Positions 34,905 to 44,722 of a stretch of DNA of 64,000 nucleotides are shown here, piece after piece; the first letter of the stretch is position 1; every line of letters starts with the position of its first letter. Position numbers and translations under genes: made by a program. Source of the DNA: Scatomorpha sp964367935 (GTDB lineage: Bacteria > Bacillota > Clostridia > Oscillospirales > Oscillospiraceae); the NCBI GenBank assembly GCA_964367935.1, contig CAYIYZ010000003.1:1-64000 (forward strand), in the 5' to 3' direction. The notes below the pieces were generated by a model. The model searched no databases and was not told the DNA's origin. It worked only from the letters and a program-made list of their open reading frames with translations.

Positions 34905-36887
34905 ATGAATAACAAAAATACTTCCATTTTTTTAATAATAATTATGACTGTCAGTGTTGTCGCCTTTTGCGCCCTTCTTTGGTACGCGGAGGCGGTTTAT
35001 CGCTATCAAAAAGTTAATTACACAGATGTATATGCCGAGTCCGGCGTGTGGGACTTGCGAGATATTGATTTTGACACTACTGTTGTGCGCTTACAGGGCA
35101 ACGTAGAGTACATCCCCAATCAAATACTCGATCCCGTACAATTTGTAGCAAACGAAGATCTGATTGAAATCGGTAACCCCATTGATGTGCATGCCGGTCG
35201 CACAGCCAGACTTACTATCTTAATGCCCGATGATAGCCATTACCGTTTGCACACACACGGTGACTATGCACGTACCGTCTATATTAACGGTAACTTTGTC
35301 GGACAATTCGGTTCTGCTGCAACTTCAGCTGACGAGTTCGTCCCGGGCTACGGTGAAATTGTAGCCGATATCCAAGCTACCGACAACACGTTTAACCTAA
35401 TAGTGCAAGGCGCTAATTTCGCACATCGCGAGGGTAGTCAGTATAACAGCACTGTCATCGGTAAGCCGACCTTGATTAACTGGTTTATGAACAGCCAAAC
35501 TATAATTGAGTCTTTAGTCGTCGGTATGCTACTGCTCCTTTTTATCTTCCATTTGATATTGGCGCTCGTTTCAGGTGGCTATACTCTCAATTTTTTATTT
35601 TCAATCACTTGCTTTATTTATAGCTTGCGTCTCAGCCTCGTAGGCAGTAAAGTTATTTTCGAACTTATCCCCGAACTCAATTGGTATCTTGCGCTCAAGA
35701 CCGAATACATCTGTATTTCGCTTAGCGCTCTATTAATCTTACAGATCGTGAATTTGCAATTTCCCAAGACCCTAAACAAAAAGGTGTTATGGGGCTTTGG
35801 ACTTATTTTAAGCCTATTTTCTCTCGCATTTATCGTGATAGACACCTACACTCTCTCTCTGCTAATGGTGCCTCTGACCGTCGCCTATTCTTTAGCTATT
35901 GTTTATTGCGCCTTTGCGATATTTAATAGATATATCCGTAAAAAGTCAGCGGAAATCAGCTTGAACATCGAACAGAGAATTACTGCTATTTCCATCTTAA
36001 TTCTATTTGTCGCCGCTGTTTTTGACGCATTCTTCTTTAGTGGTATTTACCTGTTCGGCATTAATAGCTCTCTTGCCGAAATTGCTATTTTAATGTATTC
36101 TATCGGACAAACCATTGCTATTTTCTATATTAGCATGAAGAGAGTAAAAGAGGCTCAGTACGCTGAACAAAAAGCCTTAGCTTATGCTAAAAACGCTGAT
36201 AGCTTAAACAAAATGAAGAGTGATTTCTTGCAAGACATGAGCCACGAAATGAAAACTCCACTCACTGTTATTTCCACAGGCATTGACTATGCCACCATGC
36301 AGATAAACAGAGATGTACCAACTTTAGATAAGGCCAATAACGCATTGAGCATTATAAAGGATGAGACAGCCAGACTGGGTCGTATGGTCAGCAGTATGCT
36401 TGACCTAGAAAGTATGATGACAACCGAAAATCGCCGTAAGCTTGATTTCAGGACTTTACTTTATAACAGTGCCAATTCTTTGGAAATTTGGGCGTCGGAA
36501 AGCCATAACAAAATAATTTGTGACATACCTTCCGATTTGCCCGCTGTTTTCGCCGATTATCAGAGCATGGTAACGACTGTGAATAATATTTTAAGTAATG
36601 CCATCAGGCATACCCTCGAAGGTACTATCACTATAAAAGCTTTTGCGCAAGCCTCGCATGTAGTTGTTAAGATAATCGATAGCGGCTGCGGTATAGAGCC
36701 CGAGCTTTTAGATAAAGTTTTTAAAAGAGGCATTAGCGGTTCGGGCGGTATGGGCTTGGGCTTATACATTTGTCAGACTATAATTTACGCTCACGGTGGC
36801 GAGCTCACTGTTGAAAGCATCGTAAATCAGGGCACTACCGTTACAATTAACTTGCCCGTCTACGCAGGGCAAGAGGAGGGACATTGA
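34905..36887 (+). CDS. 7TMR-DISM sensor histidine kinase (660 aa)
   Basis: Membrane sensor that should phosphorylate the response regulator encoded next. Layout: N-terminal TM (about 8-28); extracellular 7TMR-DISMED2-like beta-sandwich at about 35-190, a fold thought to bind carbohydrates or similar small ligands; seven TM segments at about 195-405; a short coiled linker; HisKA with H447 in MSHEMKTPL; HATPase with N box (NNILSNAIRHT) and G box (GSGGMGLGLYIC). All catalytic motifs look intact. The stop overlaps the ATG of the regulator by one base (TGATG), so the two are translationally coupled. The start is the first ATG after an excellent -10 box, with no ribosome-binding site. The signal sensed is unknown; a cell-surface sugar is a guess from the DISMED2 domain. 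Confidence 0.9.
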   Translation: MNNKNTSIFLIIIMTVSVVAFCALLWYAEAVYRYQKVNYTDVYAESGVWDLRDIDFDTTVVRLQGNVEYIPNQILDPVQFVANEDLIEIGNPIDVHAGRTARLTILMPDDSHYRLHTHGDYARTVYINGNFVGQFGSAATSADEFVPGYGEIVADIQATDNTFNLIVQGANFAHREGSQYNSTVIGKPTLINWFMNSQTIIESLVVGMLLLLFIFHLILALVSGGYTLNFLFSITCFIYSLRLSLVGSKVIFELIPELNWYLALKTEYICISLSALLILQIVNLQFPKTLNKKVLWGFGLILSLFSLAFIVIDTYTLSLLMVPLTVAYSLAIVYCAFAIFNRYIRKKSAEISLNIEQRITAISILILFVAAVFDAFFFSGIYLFGINSSLAEIAILMYSIGQTIAIFYISMKRVKEAQYAEQKALAYAKNADSLNKMKSDFLQDMSHEMKTPLTVISTGIDYATMQINRDVPTLDKANNALSIIKDETARLGRMVSSMLDLESMMTTENRRKLDFRTLLYNSANSLEIWASESHNKIICDIPSDLPAVFADYQSMVTTVNNILSNAIRHTLEGTITIKAFAQASHVVVKIIDSGCGIEPELLDKVFKRGISGSGGMGLGLYICQTIIYAHGGELTVESIVNQGTTVTINLPVYAGQEEGH

Positions 36888-37555
36888 TGAGCCTTAAAAC
36901 CATTCTTTTAGTTGAAGATAATCCCGATGTACAGAACTTTAACCGAGAAATGCTGACAGAAGAAGGCTTCAGGGTGGAAACTGCCTTGACCCTGACCCAA
37001 GCCGAGCAAATTATGCAAGAAATCACACCCGACCTTATTGTCTTAGATATCGGTATGCCTGATGGTAACGGTTTAAACTTTTTGCAAAATTTACGTCAAA
37101 GCCTATCTATTCCTGTTTTAATATTAAGCGGCTTTAGCAATGAGGAGTATATAGTCAAAGGCTTCGATATTGGCTGTGATGATTATTTGGCAAAGCCCTA
37201 TTCCTTTAAAGTCCTACTTGTACGGATAAATCACTTACTTAAAATGGGTAATAAGATTAATCAAAAACTTGAAAAAGGTGCTTTAGTCCTGCATATAGAT
37301 TTAGGCTATGCTACGGTAAATGATGTTAATCTGCAACTTAGCTTTAAGCATTTTGCGCTACTTCGCTTGTTCGTAGAAAACGAAAACAAAGTTTTAGCCT
37401 TATCTGACATCTACCAGTGCGTTTGGAGCGAGCCACTTAATAATGACAGCCGTGCCTTGACAAACAGCATCTACCGCCTACGCAAAAAGCTACTTAACTC
37501 CGGCTACACCATTCGTGCCGTCTACGGCAATGGATACGTATTCGAATTAGCCTAA
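36887..37555 (+). CDS. OmpR/PhoB-type response regulator (222 aa)
   Basis: DNA-binding partner of the kinase above. Receiver domain with acidic pair E10/D11, phosphoacceptor D54 (VLDIGMPDG) and conserved Lys in AKPYSF; C-terminal winged helix with ALTNSIYRLRKKL and YGNGYVFEL. Start ATG at 36,887, because GAGGAGG (36,872-36,878) is well placed for it; the TTG at 36,884 is the alternative. The only gene downstream is the 2,263-aa SLH protein, separated by a terminator, which makes that gene a likely but unproven target. Confidence 0.92.
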   Translation: MSLKTILLVEDNPDVQNFNREMLTEEGFRVETALTLTQAEQIMQEITPDLIVLDIGMPDGNGLNFLQNLRQSLSIPVLILSGFSNEEYIVKGFDIGCDDYLAKPYSFKVLLVRINHLLKMGNKINQKLEKGALVLHIDLGYATVNDVNLQLSFKHFALLRLFVENENKVLALSDIYQCVWSEPLNNDSRALTNSIYRLRKKLLNSGYTIRAVYGNGYVFELA

Positions 37556-37576
37556 AATATAATATATTTTTCTCTA

Positions 37577-37616
37577 AAACGAAATATCACATTTGTGTGA
37601 TATTTCGTTTTCTTTA
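37577..37616 (+). terminator. Terminator of the kinase-regulator pair
   Basis: 15-bp stem AAACGAAATATCACA / TGTGATATTTCGTTT with a 4-base loop, followed by TCTTT. Confidence 0.85.
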
Positions 37617-37628
37617 TGCTCTAAATGC

Positions 37629-37634
37629 TATAAT
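37629..37634 (+). promoter_or_regulatory. -10 box of the 2,263-aa SLH gene
   Basis: Perfect TATAAT 13 bases after the terminator. There is no good -35 at the usual distance, since it would fall in the terminator's T run. A promoter with a poor -35 often needs an activator, which fits control by the adjacent OmpR-type regulator (inference). Confidence 0.5.
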
Positions 37635-37663
37635 TGTATGATAAAAAATGGGGGGTAGAAAAA

Positions 37664-40600
37664 ATGAAAAAGTCTCTGTTAAAGAAAAGCTTAGCCATGT
37701 TTCTTGTAGTTTTGATGTCCGTGACATCAATTCCGCTCAGCGTATTTGCGGAAGACTCATTGGGTGTTCTCGATCTTCAGACGTCTGTCGAGCAACTACT
37801 CTTGGATGCGCAAAACAATGAACTCACAACCAATTACTCAGGCAACACTAAAAATGAGTTTGGGATGGAGGAGACTATCCCAAACGACTTTAACGCCAAT
37901 GATGGCGAGCATCCCTATTTAAAGCCGGGCATAGATAGCGTTGAAAATCCTTGGCTTAACTTAAATCCGATAAACGAATTGGTTATGTTTGAACCGCAGG
38001 GCAGTCTTGCTTATATTAATATTTATAACTATAATGCGGTAGACCCACTAAATCCATCCAATTCTTTCGCCAATCCTTATGACTCCACCGGTGTTTCACT
38101 CTTCAATGACGGTAGCGTCGATGGACTTGACGGACGCTGGTATTATAACAGCCAAAACGGCTTACTGCGTCAAGAGGGTAATGCCGGAGATACAGGCGGC
38201 GCTACGACCACCACTAACGGCTCATACCTACATAACACCAACTACAATAACAACCTACAGCACATGAGTGGCGTTGCCTTGGATCCGACAGGCTCGGGTC
38301 AGGATGACTATGTCGCCTATCTTGGTTTTGACAGCAGTCGAGGTTATTTGCCCACCTTCTTGAGTATGCCCGCAGACCAAACAAACTTAGCTGCGGCTAC
38401 GAGACAATATTTAAATCTTGACCCAAATGCATTCGCCCATATGAATGATTTACAACCTTATGAAGTCGAAGGCTATGCCGATATCATAGCAGGCGACTTT
38501 GATGGTGATGGTAAGGACAGCGTTATTCTCTACGAGCCCACCTATAAATACTATACTATTCAGGAATTAAGCATGAGTGATAACGGTCAGTGGGGCCGTA
38601 CTAGTTACGACTATATGTCTAACCGTAACTCCGTCGCACCCATGTTCAGCCCCAGTTTATACGACACATTCGCTGACATGTTCGAAGTAAGTGCTACTAC
38701 TTTAACTGATGCTGATGATAAATCCACCGATAGTTTTGCCCATGATAATGTGCCCATGGTACATTTGGCGGCTGGCGATTTAACTGAGGACGGTAAAGAC
38801 GAACTGGTAATTACCATCTCCATCCCCAACACCGATGACGAGACCGATGTTCGCTTTGATCAGCAAAAGGCATCTCGCGGCTCAGCTGTTTTGGTGTACG
38901 AACATATTAATGGTAAGTTTAATCTCATCAGTAGCTATAACCTAAATGTCATCCACGTTGAGGGCTTAGAAAACAGTCACGACAGCACCGGAGCTAATTC
39001 CTGGTATATGCGTTCGGCTGCTTCCTCTATAGGCGACGTTGATGGCGATGGCTTAAATGAAATTACGACTGTTGGTACTTTCGGCAATCACATTCGCAGT
39101 GGCGATGATGACATAGCAAGCGACTTGGGCCTATTGGCAGTAGTTACCCATCGCGGTTCGGACGGACGATTTAGCTTGCAAGGCGGCGTTGCTACGGGTT
39201 CTAACGGCAGATATGTGAATTTCGGCCATCAGCTTTCCTTAAACGCAAACGGCGGCTCACGTACTGCACCGCAGTTACCCTCAAGCAAGGCTAACTTAGC
39301 GCCCATGTCCTTGGCTACTGTCGCTTTTGACGGTTTGGGAAGTCAGGAATATGTAGTGGCTCGTGGTGCTATTTTCCGCTATGATTCGGGCATAAATAAG
39401 TTTGTGCCAGCCTCCTTTGCCGAGCATCCTAATGTATCCATGATTTTTGATGGTGGTACTGACCATATCTCCCATCCTACCGTCGGTAATTTCGGCGGTA
39501 AGTCAGGTGAGGAGTCCGTACTCTTTGTCACTCGCCAAATTTACGATCAAACGGGAAATTATAACGTCGTGGGCTACACACGTGCCCAGTCAGCTGACGA
39601 TACTACTCAGCCCCAAGTTATGAAGGGCGACCTATTATCCAGTCAGTTTAAAACTTCCTCTAATTATCACGGTTCTATGCCCGTATTGACCGCCGCCGAC
39701 TATGATGACGACGTAACTTTAATCAGATATGCCGATAAGCAGTATAAATATACTGACCCTGAAGTTATGGCTATCATGGAAGTTGCACCCTATTACAAGG
39801 AGCTTGAGTACACCTCAAGCGACACCGCCTCTACTACCTTTGGTGTTAGCAAGACCGAGGGTGACGGTTCTTCCGGTGAGCATAGTATTTCCGCCGGTGT
39901 TTATGTCGGCTTTGATATTGAAGATCTAACAGGCGTATTTGAAAATTCAGGCACTACCCATTTTGAGTTCCACTATACTTATAGTACCGAGGAAATCATT
40001 ACAAAAACCAACGAAATGGACTTCTCTACAGGAGCAGGCGACGACCATCAGGTGGTCATGATTTCCGTACCGGTTATCTCCTATCGTTACGAAACTAAAC
40101 TGCCCACTGGTGTTCGGGCTTCGGATATGTATGTGCAGGTACCGCAAACCCCGATTTACGGCACTATAGACGTCACCGCTTACAATGAAATAGCGGATGC
40201 CTCCAATGGTATTTATCATACTATCCCCGTCGGCAATGATGCTAATGCCATCCTTACATCCACCCCCGGCAACCCCCGCACTTACCGTGACCCATTGACC
40301 ACTGCCCTACCGACATTGCCGGATGGAACCTACCCTAAGTTTGATACCTATGACACTAATTATGTAGAGGCCGGCAGTGGCTCTAATGTCATTTCCCAAA
40401 GAATCACCCGCAGTGAGGAGTCGAATACCGAAACCGATTATGCCTTTAGTGTCAATGGTGAAGTCGGACAGGTTAGAGGCGGCTTCGCTTTCGGTGCAAC
40501 CGCAGGTTATCAGTATGAGGACGGCACACTTTCCATTGACGCCTCCGCCGTTACGAGGGAAGGTTCGGTAGCCTCTGTACCCGACTATGCCGCAGATGAC

Positions 40601-43600
40601 TATCGCTTTAACTGGCAATTTATCACTTGGGACGCACCCTTTGTAAATAGTCAAGGTGAAGATTATACCGTGCCCGTACTGAGCTATAACGTGAGAGGTG
40701 AGGAATCACCTCCCCTGCCCCCCTATGGCTTGACGGCTGTAGCTGAGTCGGAGAGCTCTATAAAGCTGACCTGGGAACATGACGGCAGCGCCGATACCGT
40801 TTATGATATTTATTTGGTTCACACTACAGGTATAGGCAACGAATTTATCGAAGCCTCCGCAGCCAACGCCAGAGAACATATTGTTACAGGCTTGGACAGC
40901 GGCGCACAATACACATTTTATATCGTAGCTCGTGAGGGCAGTAGCAAATCATACCCTTCCAATGAGGCCAGCTCTTATACCTATGCAAACGCTGAAGGTT
41001 CGGGCATAGATATCACTGCTCAGCCTGTCAATGACTACGTCTTTGTCGGTGAAAATGCTACATTTTCTGTTACTGCTGTGAACACTGAAAATGCAGAACA
41101 GGGCTTGAATTACCAATGGCAGGTCTTGCGCCCCGGTATAGATAATGCCTGGACAAATATTGACGGTGAAAAAGCAGCTACCTTAGATATAAATTCAGTC
41201 GTGGCTAGCCAGGCTGAGTATTCCTATCGTTGCCAGATCACACGTTCTCGCGCTTCGATTTTCACGCCTGTTTATACAAGCACGGCTAAGATAATTGTTA
41301 AGCCCGATAGAGCCATTGACCTTGAAGTAACTTTGTTTGAGTACGCCGATGTCTTGGCCGGCCAAACTAATGACGTGGACGCTTTGGCAAATTTAGCTAC
41401 GCCTGTGCTCCCCGTAACTGAAATTGTCAGCGGTGATTATTACCTCTTAAATGTAATGGCTACTTATGGCGATGCACCTTATGCAGGCTCGGGAGACCCG
41501 GCACAAGGAGAGCCGATAAATAATCTTTACCTTTCTCATAGAGCATGGAATAGCGAGGGTGCCCAAGCATACGGTTACGCAAATACTACTCGTGATGGTG
41601 TAACTGATTCGGAATGGAACGGCATAAGCATTTTAGAAGGCAGTACCTTCTTTGTTGCAGGAACCGGTGACAACACGACTCTCCCCTTAGCCGCCGGCTA
41701 CTACTTCAATATACAAGTTCCGAAAGTAATAGGCCTACAGGAAACAGTCAGCAATAACCTTACCTTTAACGTTACCTCAGGACATCAGTTAAACGGACTT
41801 GCGAACAGCTATGAATATAAAGACCCCATTACAGGTGTTTCACTCACAGACAAAGATGGTGCTAATATTACCTTCACCAATAAAATTGCAATCTTCAATG
41901 CCGCAGGCACAGAGGTTGCTGACCTTAGCACTGGAGAGTTGACCGATACTTCGGCACTCCTCCCCGGCACATACACGGTTAGGGGCTATAACACAGACGT
42001 GAAGGTCTTGTCCGATCCCGAAGATCCTACTTCTGCTTTGGTAGATTTACAAGTGGCGGAAAAGGAGATTACTGTCACAAAGAAAGTTATTGAAGTAGTT
42101 GCTCCCGAGTACACCACAGAAATTCCCTTAGCAGATATTGGCAGCTTTACTACAAATGAGCTTATAACCGTTCACCTACCCCGAACAGCGGAAGGGCAAC
42201 CTGTGGGTGCTGAATTTGACCTTGATGATGCCGACTTCGGCACAGCAGCCGATGGCTATGCAAGTATTTTCAGCTTAACCGTCAGCCAGCAGATAGACGG
42301 CTATTACCTCGTGCCGAGCCTTAAGGCGGAGCTTGCAGGAGCGAACGGAGCAGCAGTTGCCGATTTCCAAAATAAATATGCACCCGAGTTCCAGAGGTCA
42401 GCGAAGCTTAACGTTACCGGTCTCGAGCTACACAAAGTTGAGTATGGCGTAGCAGTCATTGGTAGCGGCAGTATTTCCGCTAATGCCTCTATCGGCGGAA
42501 TCTTTGCGAGCGGAACCGAAATTTTCGGTGGCTCCAACGTTACCTTCAATGCCCAAGGTGTGGCAGGAAGCGCCCCCACGATTACAGGTTGGACTGTAAA
42601 CGGAAACCCCATAACAGACGCTAACATGGCAGATTACGGCATGACAAGCATCAACGATGCGGATTTGACCATCACAGGTTTAGATGCCGCCGCAAATGTC
42701 GTAGTTAGCGTAGACACTCCGACCTACCCCGTAACTATAAACGGCAGTCGCAGTCAAACCACGGGTGCAGACAATTATGAAAGCGGTGCTACTGTAACCA
42801 TTTACGCAGGCAATCCCGAAAGCGGCTATAAGTTTAACGGTTGGGTCGGTAACATAGCCCCTGCCGATATCTCAGCCACTACTACCACCTTTACCATGCC
42901 TGCACATGCGGTCAATTTAACTGCTACATGGGAGAGCACAACTCAGTTCGACGTCACTGTGAACGGTAGTCAGGGTGTCACTACCACGGGCGAGGGCACT
43001 TATTTGGCCGGTGCACGAGTTGACATCGACGCAGGTTCCTTAGCCGGCTATAACTTTGGCGGTTGGCAGGCATCTGGCATTACTTTAGCTAATCCCGATG
43101 ACGCTCAGACCTCCTTCACTATGCCGTCTAATGATGTAGATTTACTCGCTACATGGGTCAGCACGGCACAAGGTGCATACACCGTTACTGTTGTTGACAG
43201 TTACGACCCATTCTCCGGTGCCGGTAAGTATGACCGCAACGGTATGGTAACTTTAAAAGCAGGTACCCGTGAGGGCTATACTTTCGACGGCTGGACCATT
43301 GATAATCAGTCTGTGACCATTATCGATCCCACAGCTGTCACCACATTCTTCTCTATGCCCGCCACTGATGTTAAAGTTACAGCTAATTGGAGGCAATCGA
43401 GTAATCCGACTCCGAACCCGAACCCAAATCCTGATCCCGCTCCTCCACCCGATCCCGACCCGAACGAAGAGGAAACCGTTATTACCATTATCGAGATTAG
43501 GGAAATTATCAGGGAAAGTATAGTTGAAAATAGGGAAGTTATTATTATCGATAGCCCCACACCGATTACAAGATTCCCGGTTGAAATATTCACAGAGGCT

Positions 43601-44455
43601 ATGGACTTCGGTGAAATTATCATCAACACGCCCGCAGCCTCCATAGGTATTGCTAATGAGTCCTTTGGTTCTTTGGCGTCATTGGGCGGAGAGATTACGG
43701 TCTACGCATCCGTAAAAGATAATCAAGATGGTACAGCCACCGCTGATCTATCCGTTTTAGTTAACGGTACTGCTTTAAGGGAAGTTCCGGGCGGTCTCTC
43801 TATTGCCTTCCCCTTCACAAACGGCAGCCATACCACCGTTGCTAAACTTCTTTACGCCGACGGTACTTACGGTATCATACCCAAGTCCATAGCAAGTGTG
43901 GATATGATGTCCATTCACCTAAAAGGTCCCTCAAGTCTACTCATCGAAGACAACTTCTACTCCTTTGTTGACATCAGCTCCGATTACTGGGCGGCTGAAG
44001 ATATCGCTTTCGTCTCCTCACACGGCCTGTTCTTGGGGGTGGCTCCTAATATCTTCGATTCCACTGCCTCCATGTCACGCTCCATGCTTTGGACTGTGCT
44101 CGCAAGAATGGAGGGTGAGGACACCGAGGGTGGCCTAACTTGGTACAGCAAGGGACGTGATTGGGCTATAGCAAACGATATTTCAAACGGTAGCGAGCCC
44201 GACAGTGACATCAGCCGTGAATCCTTAGTTACCATGCTCTGGCGCACTGCCGGCTCACCCATACCGAGTACGGACGCCTCAAGTAGCTTTAGCGATCATC
44301 ATCAAGTTTCCGAATACGCTAAAGTAGCCATGGATTGGGCTATAGAGGTGGGTATTATAAACGGTAAGACCTCCGACACTATAGACCCCTTGGGTGGTGC
44401 CATCCGAGCAGAAGTTTCCGCTATCTTACGTAGATTTATGGTTTTACACTACTAG
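37664..44455 (+). CDS. Large SLH-anchored surface protein (about 2,263 aa)
   Basis: Secreted wall-bound protein, smaller relative of the 4,613-aa giant. ATG 37,664 follows GGGGGT and begins a signal peptide ending SVFAE; the reading from 37,634 starts inside the -10 box. Domains: FG-GAP-like repeats at about 276-470 (AGDFDGDGK, IGDVDGDGL); beta-rich module at about 695-1,010 matching the giant (TDPEVMAIMEVAPYY versus SDPEVLAVVAAAPYF; STPGNP versus STPGDP); fibronectin III at about 1,016-1,110; Ig-like at about 1,118-1,215; three InlB-B-like repeats at about 1,688-1,909 (FNGW, FGGW, FDGW); Pro-Asn-rich linker at 1,915-1,936; three SLH domains at about 2,100-2,263, more diverged than those of the 19-32 kb paralogues. 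Function unknown; adhesion or polymer binding is inferred. Confidence 0.9.
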   Translation: MKKSLLKKSLAMFLVVLMSVTSIPLSVFAEDSLGVLDLQTSVEQLLLDAQNNELTTNYSGNTKNEFGMEETIPNDFNANDGEHPYLKPGIDSVENPWLNLNPINELVMFEPQGSLAYINIYNYNAVDPLNPSNSFANPYDSTGVSLFNDGSVDGLDGRWYYNSQNGLLRQEGNAGDTGGATTTTNGSYLHNTNYNNNLQHMSGVALDPTGSGQDDYVAYLGFDSSRGYLPTFLSMPADQTNLAAATRQYLNLDPNAFAHMNDLQPYEVEGYADIIAGDFDGDGKDSVILYEPTYKYYTIQELSMSDNGQWGRTSYDYMSNRNSVAPMFSPSLYDTFADMFEVSATTLTDADDKSTDSFAHDNVPMVHLAAGDLTEDGKDELVITISIPNTDDETDVRFDQQKASRGSAVLVYEHINGKFNLISSYNLNVIHVEGLENSHDSTGANSWYMRSAASSIGDVDGDGLNEITTVGTFGNHIRSGDDDIASDLGLLAVVTHRGSDGRFSLQGGVATGSNGRYVNFGHQLSLNANGGSRTAPQLPSSKANLAPMSLATVAFDGLGSQEYVVARGAIFRYDSGINKFVPASFAEHPNVSMIFDGGTDHISHPTVGNFGGKSGEESVLFVTRQIYDQTGNYNVVGYTRAQSADDTTQPQVMKGDLLSSQFKTSSNYHGSMPVLTAADYDDDVTLIRYADKQYKYTDPEVMAIMEVAPYYKELEYTSSDTASTTFGVSKTEGDGSSGEHSISAGVYVGFDIEDLTGVFENSGTTHFEFHYTYSTEEIITKTNEMDFSTGAGDDHQVVMISVPVISYRYETKLPTGVRASDMYVQVPQTPIYGTIDVTAYNEIADASNGIYHTIPVGNDANAILTSTPGNPRTYRDPLTTALPTLPDGTYPKFDTYDTNYVEAGSGSNVISQRITRSEESNTETDYAFSVNGEVGQVRGGFAFGATAGYQYEDGTLSIDASAVTREGSVASVPDYAADDYRFNWQFITWDAPFVNSQGEDYTVPVLSYNVRGEESPPLPPYGLTAVAESESSIKLTWEHDGSADTVYDIYLVHTTGIGNEFIEASAANAREHIVTGLDSGAQYTFYIVAREGSSKSYPSNEASSYTYANAEGSGIDITAQPVNDYVFVGENATFSVTAVNTENAEQGLNYQWQVLRPGIDNAWTNIDGEKAATLDINSVVASQAEYSYRCQITRSRASIFTPVYTSTAKIIVKPDRAIDLEVTLFEYADVLAGQTNDVDALANLATPVLPVTEIVSGDYYLLNVMATYGDAPYAGSGDPAQGEPINNLYLSHRAWNSEGAQAYGYANTTRDGVTDSEWNGISILEGSTFFVAGTGDNTTLPLAAGYYFNIQVPKVIGLQETVSNNLTFNVTSGHQLNGLANSYEYKDPITGVSLTDKDGANITFTNKIAIFNAAGTEVADLSTGELTDTSALLPGTYTVRGYNTDVKVLSDPEDPTSALVDLQVAEKEITVTKKVIEVVAPEYTTEIPLADIGSFTTNELITVHLPRTAEGQPVGAEFDLDDADFGTAADGYASIFSLTVSQQIDGYYLVPSLKAELAGANGAAVADFQNKYAPEFQRSAKLNVTGLELHKVEYGVAVIGSGSISANASIGGIFASGTEIFGGSNVTFNAQGVAGSAPTITGWTVNGNPITDANMADYGMTSINDADLTITGLDAAANVVVSVDTPTYPVTINGSRSQTTGADNYESGATVTIYAGNPESGYKFNGWVGNIAPADISATTTTFTMPAHAVNLTATWESTTQFDVTVNGSQGVTTTGEGTYLAGARVDIDAGSLAGYNFGGWQASGITLANPDDAQTSFTMPSNDVDLLATWVSTAQGAYTVTVVDSYDPFSGAGKYDRNGMVTLKAGTREGYTFDGWTIDNQSVTIIDPTAVTTFFSMPATDVKVTANWRQSSNPTPNPNPNPDPAPPPDPDPNEEETVITIIEIREIIRESIVENREVIIIDSPTPITRFPVEIFTEAMDFGEIIINTPAASIGIANESFGSLASLGGEITVYASVKDNQDGTATADLSVLVNGTALREVPGGLSIAFPFTNGSHTTVAKLLYADGTYGIIPKSIASVDMMSIHLKGPSSLLIEDNFYSFVDISSDYWAAEDIAFVSSHGLFLGVAPNIFDSTASMSRSMLWTVLARMEGEDTEGGLTWYSKGRDWAIANDISNGSEPDSDISRESLVTMLWRTAGSPIPSTDASSSFSDHHQVSEYAKVAMDWAIEVGIINGKTSDTIDPLGGAIRAEVSAILRRFMVLHY

Positions 44456-44471
44456 GCTATCAAACACATTT

Positions 44472-44498
44472 AGGGGAGCGACTTGTTCGCTCCCCTTT
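44472..44498 (+). terminator. Terminator of the 2,263-aa SLH gene
   Basis: AGGGGAGCGA / TCGCTCCCCTT stem with a 5-base loop, 17 bases after the stop. Between here and 44,658 I see no gene. Confidence 0.75.
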
Positions 44499-44658
44499 AG
44501 CATGCAAACTGCTAATCGAGAATATCTTTCGCTCACACTCACATACTGCCAGACCTACTAAGTACATATTTATTTCTACATCAATGCCACACTAGTCGGA
44601 CAATGCTCGAACACAAAGAAGAAATAATGCCTGCAATAAAAAGTTATAGTTAAGGTGG

Positions 44659-44687
44659 TTGACGTTGGGCATACGTGAAGGTATAAT
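44659..44687 (+). promoter_or_regulatory. Promoter of the SLH-only gene
   Basis: TTGACG (44,659-44,664), 17 bases, TATAAT (44,682-44,687). Confidence 0.82.
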
Positions 44688-44722
44688 GTCAATAAGAATA
44701 AATTAATATGGAGGTAGAGAAT

